Positions 1-6,378 are shown, counted from the stretch's first letter. The stretch: DNA of 8,841 nt from Anammoximicrobium sp964409865 (GCA_964409865.1 CAYPGE010000385.1:1-8841), one strand, 5' to 3'. Notes: generated by a model not told the origin, from the letters alone. Program-made: numbers and translations.

Positions 1-621
1 GTCCAGATCGCCGTTGATGTTGTTGGCATTGTTCGCCGGGTGGAAGGGGTGCTGCTTCCAGCCGCCTGGCGAGAACTGAATGCCCCAGCCCTCGAACAGC
101 ATCACCGACGCGTAGATGCCGCGCTGGCCGGCGGCGCTGACGCGCTGGCGGAGCCGCGTGAAGTACTCGTCGTCGAATTCCCGTAAATTGAACTGGGGCT
201 TGCCGTCCAAAGCCAGGCCGGGGCCGGTGCGATTCCAGGGCTGGGGATAGGCGAAGTGGACCAGCGGCTCCTTCTCGCGGTTGCCGCGCGTGTCCCAGGA
301 CATCAGTTCCCAGGTCCACAGTCGGAAGAAGTTGTGAGGATACGCCGCCAGCCAATCCAGGTACTTGTCGTAATCGAACTTCGCCGGCGGATCGGTCGGC
401 CCCATGTCCACTAGGTTGTTCCAGGTATGCGAACCCGTCAGCAGGATGGCCCGCCCCGTGCCATCCGTGAAATACCGCGGGTTGGCCGGATGCGGTCGCA
501 GCGGCGCCTTGCCGGGTCCGGATTCGGCCGCAGCACCAAGGGTTGCGGCGATCAGGATCGACCCCATCCAGACGATTGCCGAAAGGCATGGTTGGATCCG
601 CCAGTATGACCGAGAGCCCAT
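1..621 (-). CDS. Secreted glycoside-hydrolase-like protein, N-terminal part (cut by window edge)
   Basis: An open frame of 207 codons runs from an ATG at 621 off the left edge, so the C-terminus is missing. Residues 11-32 form a hydrophobic stretch ending in an Ala-rich site (ATLGAAAES), a likely Sec signal peptide, so the product should be exported. The mature part begins with a segment (about residues 44-70) reading HPANPRYFTDGTGRAILLTG, followed by HTWNNL and later NFFRLWTWEL (97-106) and a Trp/Gly-rich stretch near 175-190. This layout resembles the first strands of TIM-barrel glycoside-hydrolase-like proteins (apiosidase/DUF4038-like) that are abundant in planctomycetes; that assignment is from memory of the family, and the catalytic acids cannot be judged from the fragment. 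The start is ambiguous: ATG 621 has GGAGG 8 nt upstream, while an in-frame ATG at 636 has GGAG 7 nt upstream and would add five residues (MEDRK). It is transcribed divergently from the toxin-antitoxin operon. Confidence 0.75.
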   Translation of the reverse strand, partial: MGSRSYWRIQPCLSAIVWMGSILIAATLGAAAESGPGKAPLRPHPANPRYFTDGTGRAILLTGSHTWNNLVDMGPTDPPAKFDYDKYLDWLAAYPHNFFRLWTWELMSWDTRGNREKEPLVHFAYPQPWNRTGPGLALDGKPQFNLREFDDEYFTRLRQRVSAAGQRGIYASVMLFEGWGIQFSPGGWKQHPFHPANNANNINGDLD

Positions 622-693
622 TTTCCTGTCCTCCATTTTGTGTCTCCAATCCGTTCTGAACAAACACCCGACGCCACGGAGTCCATGCGTGGT

Positions 694-723
694 TTGACGG
701 ACTATCTGGTGCTCGCGTCTAAT
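694..723 (+). promoter_or_regulatory. Candidate sigma70-type promoter for the toxin-antitoxin operon
   Basis: TTGACG at 694-699 (5 of 6 matches to TTGACA) and TCTAAT at 718-723 (5 of 6 matches to TATAAT) are separated by 18 bp and point toward the toxin gene. Transcription would begin near 730, leaving a leader of about 85 nt that contains the inverted repeat at 783-798. A second TTGACG at 773-778 lacks a convincing -10 box. The 622-816 gap holds nothing else recognisable apart from a weak CCACG/CGTGG hairpin at 674-692. Confidence 0.4.
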
Positions 724-782
724 CTGCCTTCTGAAGACGCTCGCTCGGCCGGGGTGAACTCCATGATTCGGCTTGACGCGCG

Positions 783-798
783 TTCGCAAATCTGCGAA
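783..798. promoter_or_regulatory. Inverted repeat, candidate autoregulatory operator of the toxin-antitoxin operon
   Basis: TTCGCA (783-788) and TGCGAA (793-798) form a perfect 6-bp inverted repeat with a 4-nt spacer, 18 nt before the toxin ATG. XRE-type antitoxins usually bind short palindromes just upstream of their own operon, so this is the natural candidate site for the antitoxin at 1182-1523. The site lies downstream of the better promoter at 694-723 but overlaps the region following the weaker TTGACG at 773. The dyad is seen directly; binding is inferred. Confidence 0.45.
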
Positions 799-816
799 AC
801 ATGATTGGGGCAGATC

Positions 817-1185
817 ATGCCGCGAGTTCAAGTTGTCTTTTACCGCGACGACAACGGAAGCGTACCGTTTCTGGAGTGGTTTGACCAGCTGTCGGAGAAA
901 GCGCAAGACAAATGTGGCGTCAAAATCGAGCGACTTGGGGAACTGGGCTACGAACTGCGTCGCCCAGAAGCGGACTATTTGCGTGACGGAATCTACGAAC
1001 TGCGGGTCCGTCTCCGGAGCGTGAACTACCGAATGCTATATTTCTTTCACGGCCGCGAGGTCGTTGTGCTCTCGCACGGAATCGTGAAAGAACGTTTGGT
1101 TCCGCCGGATGAGATCGAGTTGGCCCTGAAGCGGAAGCTTCGCTTCGAGACCGATCCTGAGCGTCACATGCACGAGGAGCGATGA
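817..1185 (+). CDS. Type II toxin, HigB/RelE-like (phage-derived Gp49-like family)
   Basis: This 122-residue protein has the hallmarks of the Gp49-like/HigB toxin family (Pfam PF05973 type): an N-terminal strand VQVVFYRDDNG, the helix PFLEWFDQLSEKAQDK, then DGIYELRVR (58-66), VNYRMLYFF (69-77), the strand VVVLSHGIVKE (82-92) and VPPDEIELA (95-103). Family members are RelE-fold endoribonucleases that cut mRNA, usually on the ribosome, and are neutralised by an XRE antitoxin encoded just downstream, as here. I chose ATG 817, which has a GGGG purine tract 6 nt upstream; an in-frame TTG at 805 would add four residues. The stop overlaps the antitoxin start (ATGA, 1182-1185), indicating translational coupling. 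By eye the composition is less GC-rich than the neighbours, which suits a mobile toxin-antitoxin cassette. Toxin-first gene order matches HigBA rather than RelBE. Activity is inferred from family and context. Confidence 0.9.
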   Translation: MPRVQVVFYRDDNGSVPFLEWFDQLSEKAQDKCGVKIERLGELGYELRRPEADYLRDGIYELRVRLRSVNYRMLYFFHGREVVVLSHGIVKERLVPPDEIELALKRKLRFETDPERHMHEER

Positions 1186-1523
1186 CGATGACGACGAAAC
1201 GGCCAACCACAGACGCAATTGAAATCCTGAATCGACGGTATTACGTCGGCAACCCGCGACGCTTGGCCGCCCTGGAAAAGGCGCGGGCGGATGACGATGT
1301 GGCGAGAAAGATCTACGCGCTGCGCACCGAAGCGGGCATCAGTCAGCGCGAGTTGGCGAAATTGGTCGGCACCACGGCTTCTGTGATCTGTCGCTTAGAG
1401 GACGCCGATTACGAGGGGCACTCCCTGGCCATGCTGCGCCGGGTCGCCGCGGCGCTCAACAAACGCGTCGAGATTCGATTCGTCTCCCTGCGGCCGACGA
1501 AACGTAAAGCCGCGAACGCTTGA
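1182..1523 (+). CDS. XRE-family antitoxin (HigA-like) of the toxin-antitoxin pair
   Basis: This 113-residue protein carries a helix-turn-helix XRE domain at about residues 43-92: KIYALRTEAGISQRELAKLVGTT is the typical first two helices and turn, followed by a recognition helix with SVICRLE and the closing SLAMLRRVAAALNKRVEIRF. The first 40 residues are a charged segment that could contact the toxin, and the tail is basic (RPTKRKAANA). It should bind and neutralise the upstream toxin and repress the operon, probably through the inverted repeat at 783-798. The start at 1182 overlaps the toxin stop by 4 nt (ATGA). An in-frame ATG at 1188 sits 8 nt after the GAGGAG at 1174-1179, a better ribosome-binding distance than the 2 nt for 1182, so translation may really begin there, two codons later. 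The stop at 1521-1523 lies 12 bp from the convergent stop of the symporter gene. Confidence 0.9.
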   Translation: MTMTTKRPTTDAIEILNRRYYVGNPRRLAALEKARADDDVARKIYALRTEAGISQRELAKLVGTTASVICRLEDADYEGHSLAMLRRVAAALNKRVEIRFVSLRPTKRKAANA

Positions 1524-1535
1524 CGCGCCGCGGCC

Positions 1536-4079
1536 TCAGTCGGCTCGCGTGCCCAGCGCCAGCCCCGAAATGTCTTTGTTCGCCCGCGGAAAACAGAGGC
1601 TGGTCAAGTAGCCCACCACCACGCAAGTGGCGATGCCCGTGAACGCGAACCAGTAAAAGTGGACGTGCGTGTGAACGAGCCACACGACCGAGGCGCTCAC
1701 CAGAGCCCCCACCAGCGCGCCGGCACCGTTGGCCCGGCGGGTGAAAATGCCCAGGATGAACAGCCCGGAAATCGTTCCGCCGAACATGCCGATGACGTTC
1801 AAGAATGCCTCGAACAGCGACCGCACGTCCGAACGGGCAATCCACAGCGCGGCCCCCATGCCGACGACTCCCACCAGGACCGTGACGAGGCGAGCGACTT
1901 TCAGACACTCCTGGTCGGACGCCGCGACGCGAAAGCGGCGGTGGAAATCCGTGACGTAGGCCGTCGCCACGCTGTTCAGACTGCTGGACAGCGTCGATTG
2001 CGCGGCGGCGAAAATTCCGGCCACCACCAGGCCGGCGATCCCGACCGGCATTTCGCGTACGATGAACAGCGGGAAGATGGCGTCGGTCTGAAAGACGGGA
2101 TCGAGCCGCTCGGGATGCTGCCGGTAGTACACAAACAGCACCGTGCCGATGGCAAAGAACAAGGCCTGCGCGGGCGCCACCAGAACGGCGTTCGTCCAGA
2201 TCGCGCGGGCCGCCGACTTCTGGTCCGGCGTGGTGAAATAGCGCTGCACCACGTCCTGGCTGGCGGTGTACGCGAACAGGTTGTGAAACACGGCACCCAG
2301 GATGACCGTCCAGGCCGTCCCAGCGGCAATGTCCCAATTCCAATCGAGCGTCTCGAAGAACTTGCCCTGCGCCGTGGCCTGCTCGAAAACGGCCGGTACG
2401 CCCCCGTCGATCCGCATCACCGCGATCACCAGTCCGAAGACCGCGCCGCCCATCAGCACGATGGTCTGCGCCACGTCGGTCCAGATGACGGCTTCGATCC
2501 CGCCCGCCACCGTGTACACGATGCACAGTACGCCCATCAGCAGAATGCAGGTGGTCAGGTCGAAATTCGCCACCGTGGCCAGCGCCAGCGCCGGCAGGTA
2601 CAAGACGATCGCCGTGCGGCCGCACTGAAAAATGATGAACAGCACGCTAGCCACCAGTCGCGTCCCGACGTTGAAACGCTGCTCCAGGTACTCGTACGCG
2701 CAGGTCAAATTCAGACGCCGATAGAAGGGCAGGTACACCAGCGCGACCAGCGGCAAGATGATGATGTACGAGTTCTGCACGAACAGATTCCAGTTGGTCC
2801 CGTAGCCCAGCCCCGGCAGCGCCATGTAGGTGATCGAACTGAGCACCGTGGCGTAGATACTCAGCGCCGCCGCCCACCAGGGGATGCTCTGCCCGCCGCG
2901 GAAGAAATCATCGGTGGTCCGGTTGAAGCGCGAGAAGTAGATCCCAATAGCCACCACGCCCGCCAAATAGGCGGCCAGCGCCGTGTAGTTCAGCCAGCCG
3001 AACGCCGTGCGTTTCGGCTGCGGTTGAAAGCTCCACACTTCCGGCGAACGCACGCCGGGCCGGATTTCTCCGCTGGGGATCACCCACCGCCCGCGCCACG
3101 GCACCGCCGGGGTCGTGACGCGGGGCGAGGGCATTTCGCCCAGCGTGATCCAGGTATCGGTGATCGTGTGGTAGGCCAGGATGTCGGCGGGAAAACCGGG
3201 ATGTTCCGCCTGCGGCTGGAAGTTGACTTTCGTCCCGTCATCGCCGCTGAAAATGAACAGGTGCGACTGGCCGATCGCCGGCGCGGGCGACGGAGCCGCC
3301 ACGACCGGCCGCGGCACGTCGGCGATCCGCCGCCAACCCGCCTGGGGCGTGAACCGGTAAGCGTCGCGCAAATAACGCCGCACGGGCTTGCCGTCGGGAC
3401 CGGCCGTTAGATCCGCGCCGCCAAACAGGTGGAAGGCATCGGCTTGGACGCCCGCCACCGCCAGCATCCGAGCCGCACCCGGCCAAGGCTCCAGCGTGCG
3501 CCACTGCGGGCGCGCGTCGGCCAGATCCAAAGCCCAAAACGTCTTCAGCGCGCTGGTCGCCTGCGGGTCCACCGTTCCCCCCGCCACGTACACGACCTTG
3601 CCCAATTGGGCTCCGCAGAAGTAAGCGCAGGGCTGAGGCAGCGGCGGCAGCGGTTCGATCGCCACCGAACCCGACTTCCACTGCATCAGGAAGCTGTCCG
3701 CGTAATGCTTCGCGGCGTCGGCGCCCCCGGCACACAGCACGCCGCGATCTGTCTGGACGGAGACTCCATAGGCCAGGGGCCGCGGCAGCTTGCCAGCGTT
3801 CGTCCAAGCGGCGGCGCCCGCCGAGAGCGCATAGATCGAGTCGTACCACGCCTTCGTGCCCCCCTCCCAAGGCCGCTGGCCGGGAAAGTTCGCGCCGCCG
3901 GCGACCAGCAACGTTTCGCCGCCGACTCCCGCGAACATCCCGGCAAACCCCTCGGCGTCGGGCAACGCCGGCAAGGAAGACCAGGTCGCAGAGGTGTCCG
4001 CCGCTTCTGCAGGCAGCGAAGACGCAACGCAACCGGCGAGAAAGCAGCCCAGGATGAGCGACACAGCGTTTCGCAACAC
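1536..4079 (-). CDS. Kelch-type sugar mutarotase fused to sodium:solute symporter (SSS)
   Basis: This is an 847-residue fusion (numbering from GTG 4079). Residues 2-17 are a short signal with lipobox LAGC, Cys17 being the candidate lipidated residue. Residues about 30-352 are a kelch beta-propeller of the cyclically permuted mutarotase (NanM-like) type, with repeats such as LLVAGGANFPG, WEGGTKAWYDSIYAL, LAYGVSV, VYVAGGTVD and HLFGGADL. Residues about 363-830 are a sodium:solute symporter with about 13 membrane segments, the motif DDFFRGGQ near 390 and the Ser-rich AAAQSTLSSSLNS (about 692-704), expected to form part of the Na+ site. The propeller would sit outside the membrane and convert sugar anomers, perhaps sialic acid, before Na+-driven uptake; the substrate is inferred. 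GTG 4079 has AGGGG at 7 nt and the signal begins directly. An ATG at 4118 would overlap the upstream gene by 29 nt, lacks a Shine-Dalgarno and adds 13 Arg-rich residues. Confidence 0.9.
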   Translation of the reverse strand: MLRNAVSLILGCFLAGCVASSLPAEAADTSATWSSLPALPDAEGFAGMFAGVGGETLLVAGGANFPGQRPWEGGTKAWYDSIYALSAGAAAWTNAGKLPRPLAYGVSVQTDRGVLCAGGADAAKHYADSFLMQWKSGSVAIEPLPPLPQPCAYFCGAQLGKVVYVAGGTVDPQATSALKTFWALDLADARPQWRTLEPWPGAARMLAVAGVQADAFHLFGGADLTAGPDGKPVRRYLRDAYRFTPQAGWRRIADVPRPVVAAPSPAPAIGQSHLFIFSGDDGTKVNFQPQAEHPGFPADILAYHTITDTWITLGEMPSPRVTTPAVPWRGRWVIPSGEIRPGVRSPEVWSFQPQPKRTAFGWLNYTALAAYLAGVVAIGIYFSRFNRTTDDFFRGGQSIPWWAAALSIYATVLSSITYMALPGLGYGTNWNLFVQNSYIIILPLVALVYLPFYRRLNLTCAYEYLEQRFNVGTRLVASVLFIIFQCGRTAIVLYLPALALATVANFDLTTCILLMGVLCIVYTVAGGIEAVIWTDVAQTIVLMGGAVFGLVIAVMRIDGGVPAVFEQATAQGKFFETLDWNWDIAAGTAWTVILGAVFHNLFAYTASQDVVQRYFTTPDQKSAARAIWTNAVLVAPAQALFFAIGTVLFVYYRQHPERLDPVFQTDAIFPLFIVREMPVGIAGLVVAGIFAAAQSTLSSSLNSVATAYVTDFHRRFRVAASDQECLKVARLVTVLVGVVGMGAALWIARSDVRSLFEAFLNVIGMFGGTISGLFILGIFTRRANGAGALVGALVSASVVWLVHTHVHFYWFAFTGIATCVVVGYLTSLCFPRANKDISGLALGTRAD

Positions 4080-4086
4080 ACCAGGT

Positions 4087-4091
4087 CCCCT
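4087..4091 (-). promoter_or_regulatory. Ribosome binding site deciding the symporter start
   Basis: On the minus strand AGGGG lies 7 nt before the GTG at 4079-4077. It overlaps the TAG stop (4092-4090) of the aminotransferase, so ribosomes finishing that gene are placed to reinitiate on the symporter. No comparable purine tract precedes the alternative ATG at 4118. The motif is seen directly; coupling is inferred. Confidence 0.6.
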
Positions 4092-5286
4092 ACGCCTTAA
4101 GGACCGCAACGATCGCATCGCAAACCGCGTCCATGTTGTCCGTCGTCAGGCCGGCCACGTTGATCCGGCCGCTGTTGACAATATACGCGCCGTACTGCTC
4201 GCGTAGCGACTGGACGTGTTGCTGGCTGAGGCCCGAGAACGAGAACATGCCTCGCTGTTGGGTGATGAACGAGAAGTCGCGCGGCGCGTCTTTGGCCTTC
4301 ATCGTGTCGGCAAACAGCGTCCGCATGCGGTTGATTCGCTCGCGCATCTGCTGCAGTTCGACTTCCCACGCAGCCCGCAACTGGGGATCGGACAGTACGG
4401 TGCGGATGATCGCGCCCCCATGGGACGGCGGGTTCGAGTAGTTGGTGCGGACGCAGATCTTGGCGTGACTGAGCGCCGCTTGCGCCGCCTGCGGCGTCGG
4501 GCCGACCAGCGTCAACGCTCCCACCCGCTCGTTATACAGGCCGAAGTTCTTGGAGAACGAGCTGACGATCAGCAGTTCGTCCAATTGCGCACACAGTTCC
4601 ATGACGCCCGCCGCGTCCTCGCGCAGACCGTCGCCCAGACCTTGATAGGCGAAGTCCACGAGCGTCACCAACCGGCGCTCGGCGAGAACCTCGGCGATTT
4701 CCCGCCACTGAGCCGCCGTGGGGTCGATGCCCGAGGGATTGTGGCAGCACGCATGCACGCAGACGGCCTCGCGCGGCGGAATCTCCCGCAGGCTCGATAA
4801 CAAGCCGTCCCGATCCAAGCGATTGCCGGCAGCGTCGAAATACGCATACGTACCGACTTCCAAACCGGCTGCGGAGAACACGCCCCGATGATTCTCCCAC
4901 GTCGGCTGGCTGACCCAGATCCGGTTCACCGACAATTTCTGTTTCAGGAAATCGGCGGCCACGCGCAAGCCGCCCGTGCCGCCGGGCGTGTGCAGCGTCG
5001 CGGCGCGGCCGTCCGTCGTCCAAGGATGATCGGCGCCGAACACCATCTGCCGCACCAGCAACCCGTACTCCGGCGACCCGTCGATGGGCAAGTAGCTCTT
5101 GCTCTTCTCCGCGGCCGCCAGCCGCCGCTCGGCTTCCTTGACCGTAGCCAGGATCGGCGTCTCGCCGTTCTCGTCCTTATAGACGCCGACACTCAGATTG
5201 ATCTTGTTCGAACGAGGGTCCTTTTTGAACGCTTCGGTCAGGCCCAGAATCGGATCCGGCGGGGCCAGTTGGAGAGTCTCGAACAT
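4090..5286 (-). CDS. aspC: Aspartate/aromatic aminotransferase (class I, PLP-dependent)
   Basis: This 398-residue protein is full length for the AspC/TyrB group. It transfers the amino group of aspartate or aromatic amino acids to 2-oxoglutarate in the cytoplasm. Visible hallmarks are NLSVGVYKDENGETP (30-44), the glycine-rich TPGGTGGLR (100-108) that cradles the cofactor phosphate, CHNPSGIDPT (181-190, Asn183 contacting the PLP ring side), DFAYQGLGDG (211-220, Asp211 expected to pair with the pyridine nitrogen), and SFSKNFGLYNERVG with Lys246 as the Schiff-base lysine and Arg254 near the phosphate. VRTNYSNPPSHGG carries Arg280, matching the arginine that recognises the substrate side-chain carboxylate. 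NSGRINVAG carries Arg374 for the alpha-carboxylate. All catalytic residues are present, so it should be active; the choice between aspartate and aromatic substrates (aspC or tyrB) cannot be settled. The ATG has GGGAG 5 nt upstream. It is the first gene of a probable two-gene unit with the symporter fusion. No convincing promoter was seen upstream. Confidence 0.92.
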   Translation of the reverse strand: MFETLQLAPPDPILGLTEAFKKDPRSNKINLSVGVYKDENGETPILATVKEAERRLAAAEKSKSYLPIDGSPEYGLLVRQMVFGADHPWTTDGRAATLHTPGGTGGLRVAADFLKQKLSVNRIWVSQPTWENHRGVFSAAGLEVGTYAYFDAAGNRLDRDGLLSSLREIPPREAVCVHACCHNPSGIDPTAAQWREIAEVLAERRLVTLVDFAYQGLGDGLREDAAGVMELCAQLDELLIVSSFSKNFGLYNERVGALTLVGPTPQAAQAALSHAKICVRTNYSNPPSHGGAIIRTVLSDPQLRAAWEVELQQMRERINRMRTLFADTMKAKDAPRDFSFITQQRGMFSFSGLSQQHVQSLREQYGAYIVNSGRINVAGLTTDNMDAVCDAIVAVLKA

Positions 5287-5347
5287 GCATACTCCCTTCG
5301 TCTGTGCTAGGCGGTGAACTGAAGGAATAGAGTCTCAGTCCGTATCA

Positions 5348-5366
5348 TGCGCGCGCCGTGCGCGCA
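5348..5366. repeat. Small GC palindrome beside the large inverted repeat
   Basis: TGCGCGC (5348-5354) and GCGCGCA (5360-5366) form a perfect 7-bp stem with a 5-nt loop (GCCGT). It lies 8 bp from the large inverted repeat, between it and the aminotransferase start. It could form a hairpin in the leader of the aminotransferase transcript; no U-tract follows, so a classical terminator is unlikely. Confidence 0.6.
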
Positions 5367-5374
5367 GACTGGCG

Positions 5375-5458
5375 TGGCGAGCGGGGTGGCGTGAGCCCCC
5401 CGGTTCCCAGCAAGTCGTTCGGTTCAGAACCGGGGGGCTCACGCCACCCCGCTCGCCA
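5375..5458. repeat. Perfect 32-bp inverted repeat with 20-nt loop (REP/BIME-like element)
   Basis: The arms 5375-5406 and 5427-5458 are exact reverse complements over 32 bp, separated by 20 nt (5407-5426). The arms are extremely GC-rich and each contains GCGGGGTGGCGTGAG and a run of six C or G. Read in frame, each arm gives GGVSPPV on one strand and EPGGSRHPA on the other, peptides I associate with spurious planctomycete hypothetical proteins, so this is probably one copy of a dispersed palindromic repeat. It lies between two minus-strand genes and could block read-through from the DJ-1 gene into the aminotransferase, but no T-tract follows on either side. Confidence 0.85.
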
Positions 5459-5466
5459 AATGGGTT

Positions 5467-5482
5467 GCGGGCGCCAGCCCGC
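5467..5482. repeat. GC-rich hairpin, 6-bp stem
   Basis: GCGGGC (5467-5472) and GCCCGC (5477-5482) enclose GCCA. It follows the large palindrome directly and precedes the GAATAC block, forming part of a mosaic of small palindromes that fills this intergenic region. Confidence 0.5.
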
Positions 5483-5484
5483 GT

Positions 5485-5565
5485 TACGGAATACTGAATA
5501 CGGAATACTGCACGAAGAATCAAGCGGCCTCGGTTCTGCGTTCCGTATTCCTCATTCCGTATTCA
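5485..5565. repeat. GAATAC/GTATTC repeat block forming a 12-bp inverted repeat
   Basis: On the left, GGAATAC, TGAATAC and GGAATAC occur in tandem (5488-5508). On the right, TTCCGTATTC occurs twice (5541-5550 and 5555-5564). TGAATACGGAAT (5495-5506) pairs exactly with ATTCCGTATTCA (5554-5565) across a 47-nt spacer. The block sits just beyond the stop of the DJ-1-family gene (5576), so in that transcript it could fold as a 3' hairpin. It has low GC compared with everything around it. Confidence 0.6.
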
Positions 5566-5575
5566 CGGTTCAGGT

Positions 5576-6145
5576 TTATCCCGCCGCCGCTCTGAGCAGC
5601 TTCAGGAACTCCCGCAGCAGGACCGTGTTATCGTTCCACGTTCTGGCCGTCACGAGCCGGCCATCGACGACCACCGGCCGGTCCACGTAGGTCGCTCCGC
5701 CCTGCTGGGCGTCCAGGGCGCATTTGGCCACAGTCGTCACGGTCTTGCCGCGGATGACGTCGGCAGCGGTGAGGATTTCGATGCCGTGACAGACGCAGGC
5801 GATCGGTTTGCCGGCTTCGCAAATCGCCCGCGTGACCCGCAGCAGATCCTGGTTGTACCGCAGGTACTCCGGCGCGCGGCCGCCGGAGATGAACATCCCG
5901 GCGTAGTCGTCCGGATTCACATCGCGAAAAGCGACGGTCGCTCGGATGTGATAGCCGGGCCGCTCCTGCGTGATATCCCAAGGCACGTCCGAATTGGGCG
6001 GGATTTCGTGCAGCACCGAGTGGTACAACCGCGCCTCCGGACCGGCGACGACGACTTCGTAGCCATCCTCCGGCAGACGGTAATAGGGATAGAATGTGTC
6101 CAACGCTTCCGTCGCATCACCCAACGGCATCAGGATTTTCGGCAT
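5576..6145 (-). CDS. DJ-1/PfpI-family protein (class I glutamine amidotransferase-like fold)
   Basis: This 189-residue protein has the DJ-1/PfpI Rossmann-like fold. MPKILMPLGDATEALDTFYP is the first strand and loop with a conserved acid (Glu13). YYRLPEDGYEVVVAGP (21-36) is the next helix and strand. GMFISGGRAPEYLR (83-96) is close to PfpI itself, and PIACVCHGIEIL (114-125) is the nucleophile elbow with Cys119-His120. These residues match the intracellular protease/deglycase/stress-protein branch rather than transcriptional regulators, which carry extra domains; the exact activity (protease, glyoxalase, deglycase) is not predictable. There is no signal peptide, so it is probably cytoplasmic. 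I chose ATG 6145 because GGAG lies 9 nt upstream. An in-frame ATG at 6181 has no Shine-Dalgarno and lies at or before the transcription start expected from the promoter at 6185-6212. It is divergent from the Gfo/Idh/MocA gene. Confidence 0.88.
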   Translation of the reverse strand: MPKILMPLGDATEALDTFYPYYRLPEDGYEVVVAGPEARLYHSVLHEIPPNSDVPWDITQERPGYHIRATVAFRDVNPDDYAGMFISGGRAPEYLRYNQDLLRVTRAICEAGKPIACVCHGIEILTAADVIRGKTVTTVAKCALDAQQGGATYVDRPVVVDGRLVTARTWNDNTVLLREFLKLLRAAAG

Positions 6146-6184
6146 GAGGGTTCTCTCCGGTTTGAAGTTCTCGAATGACACCGT

Positions 6185-6212
6185 GTTGTAGCAGATTTCG
6201 ACCGCGACTCAA
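6185..6212 (-). promoter_or_regulatory. Candidate promoter for the DJ-1-family gene
   Basis: On the minus strand TTGAGT (6212-6207, 4 of 6 matches to the -35 consensus) and TACAAC (6190-6185, 4 of 6 to the -10) are 16 bp apart. Transcription would begin near 6178, about 33 nt before the ATG at 6145. This supports the shorter start. The match is modest and only positional. Confidence 0.35.
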
Positions 6213-6378
6213 GCGTCCGTACCCACATGCCGAGCCTCTCTGGATCACACGGGCCGTGCCGGCTATGGCACCGCGAAGCCAGCCGGAAGGCACCACGGGC
6301 AAACGGCGTGACCCAGGCAGACGCCGAGATCGGACATCGGACCACCAGGCCCGTGTATTCCAGCGGCGTGGAACAGGA

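Noticed and set aside
1456..2625. Long minus-strand open frame (389 codons) inside the symporter region
   Set aside because: It is the alternate frame of the symporter half of the fusion gene; its translation is rich in Arg/Gly/His with no domain, as expected of a shadow frame in GC-rich DNA.
1659..3410. Long plus-strand open frame (583 codons) opposite the symporter/kelch gene
   Set aside because: The translation is dominated by Arg, His, Gln and Asp with no hydrophobic core or motif, while the opposite strand has clear kelch and SSS domains.
5375..5458. Reading the 32-bp inverted repeat as a Rho-independent terminator
   Set aside because: Neither strand has a T-tract after the stem; the stem is far longer than usual and the loop is 20 nt.
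5335..5690. Short open frames on both strands across the palindromic region, with peptides GGVSPPV and EPGGSRHPA
   Set aside because: They are translations of the inverted repeat itself; the same peptides appear on both strands because the DNA is palindromic. No ribosome binding site supports them.
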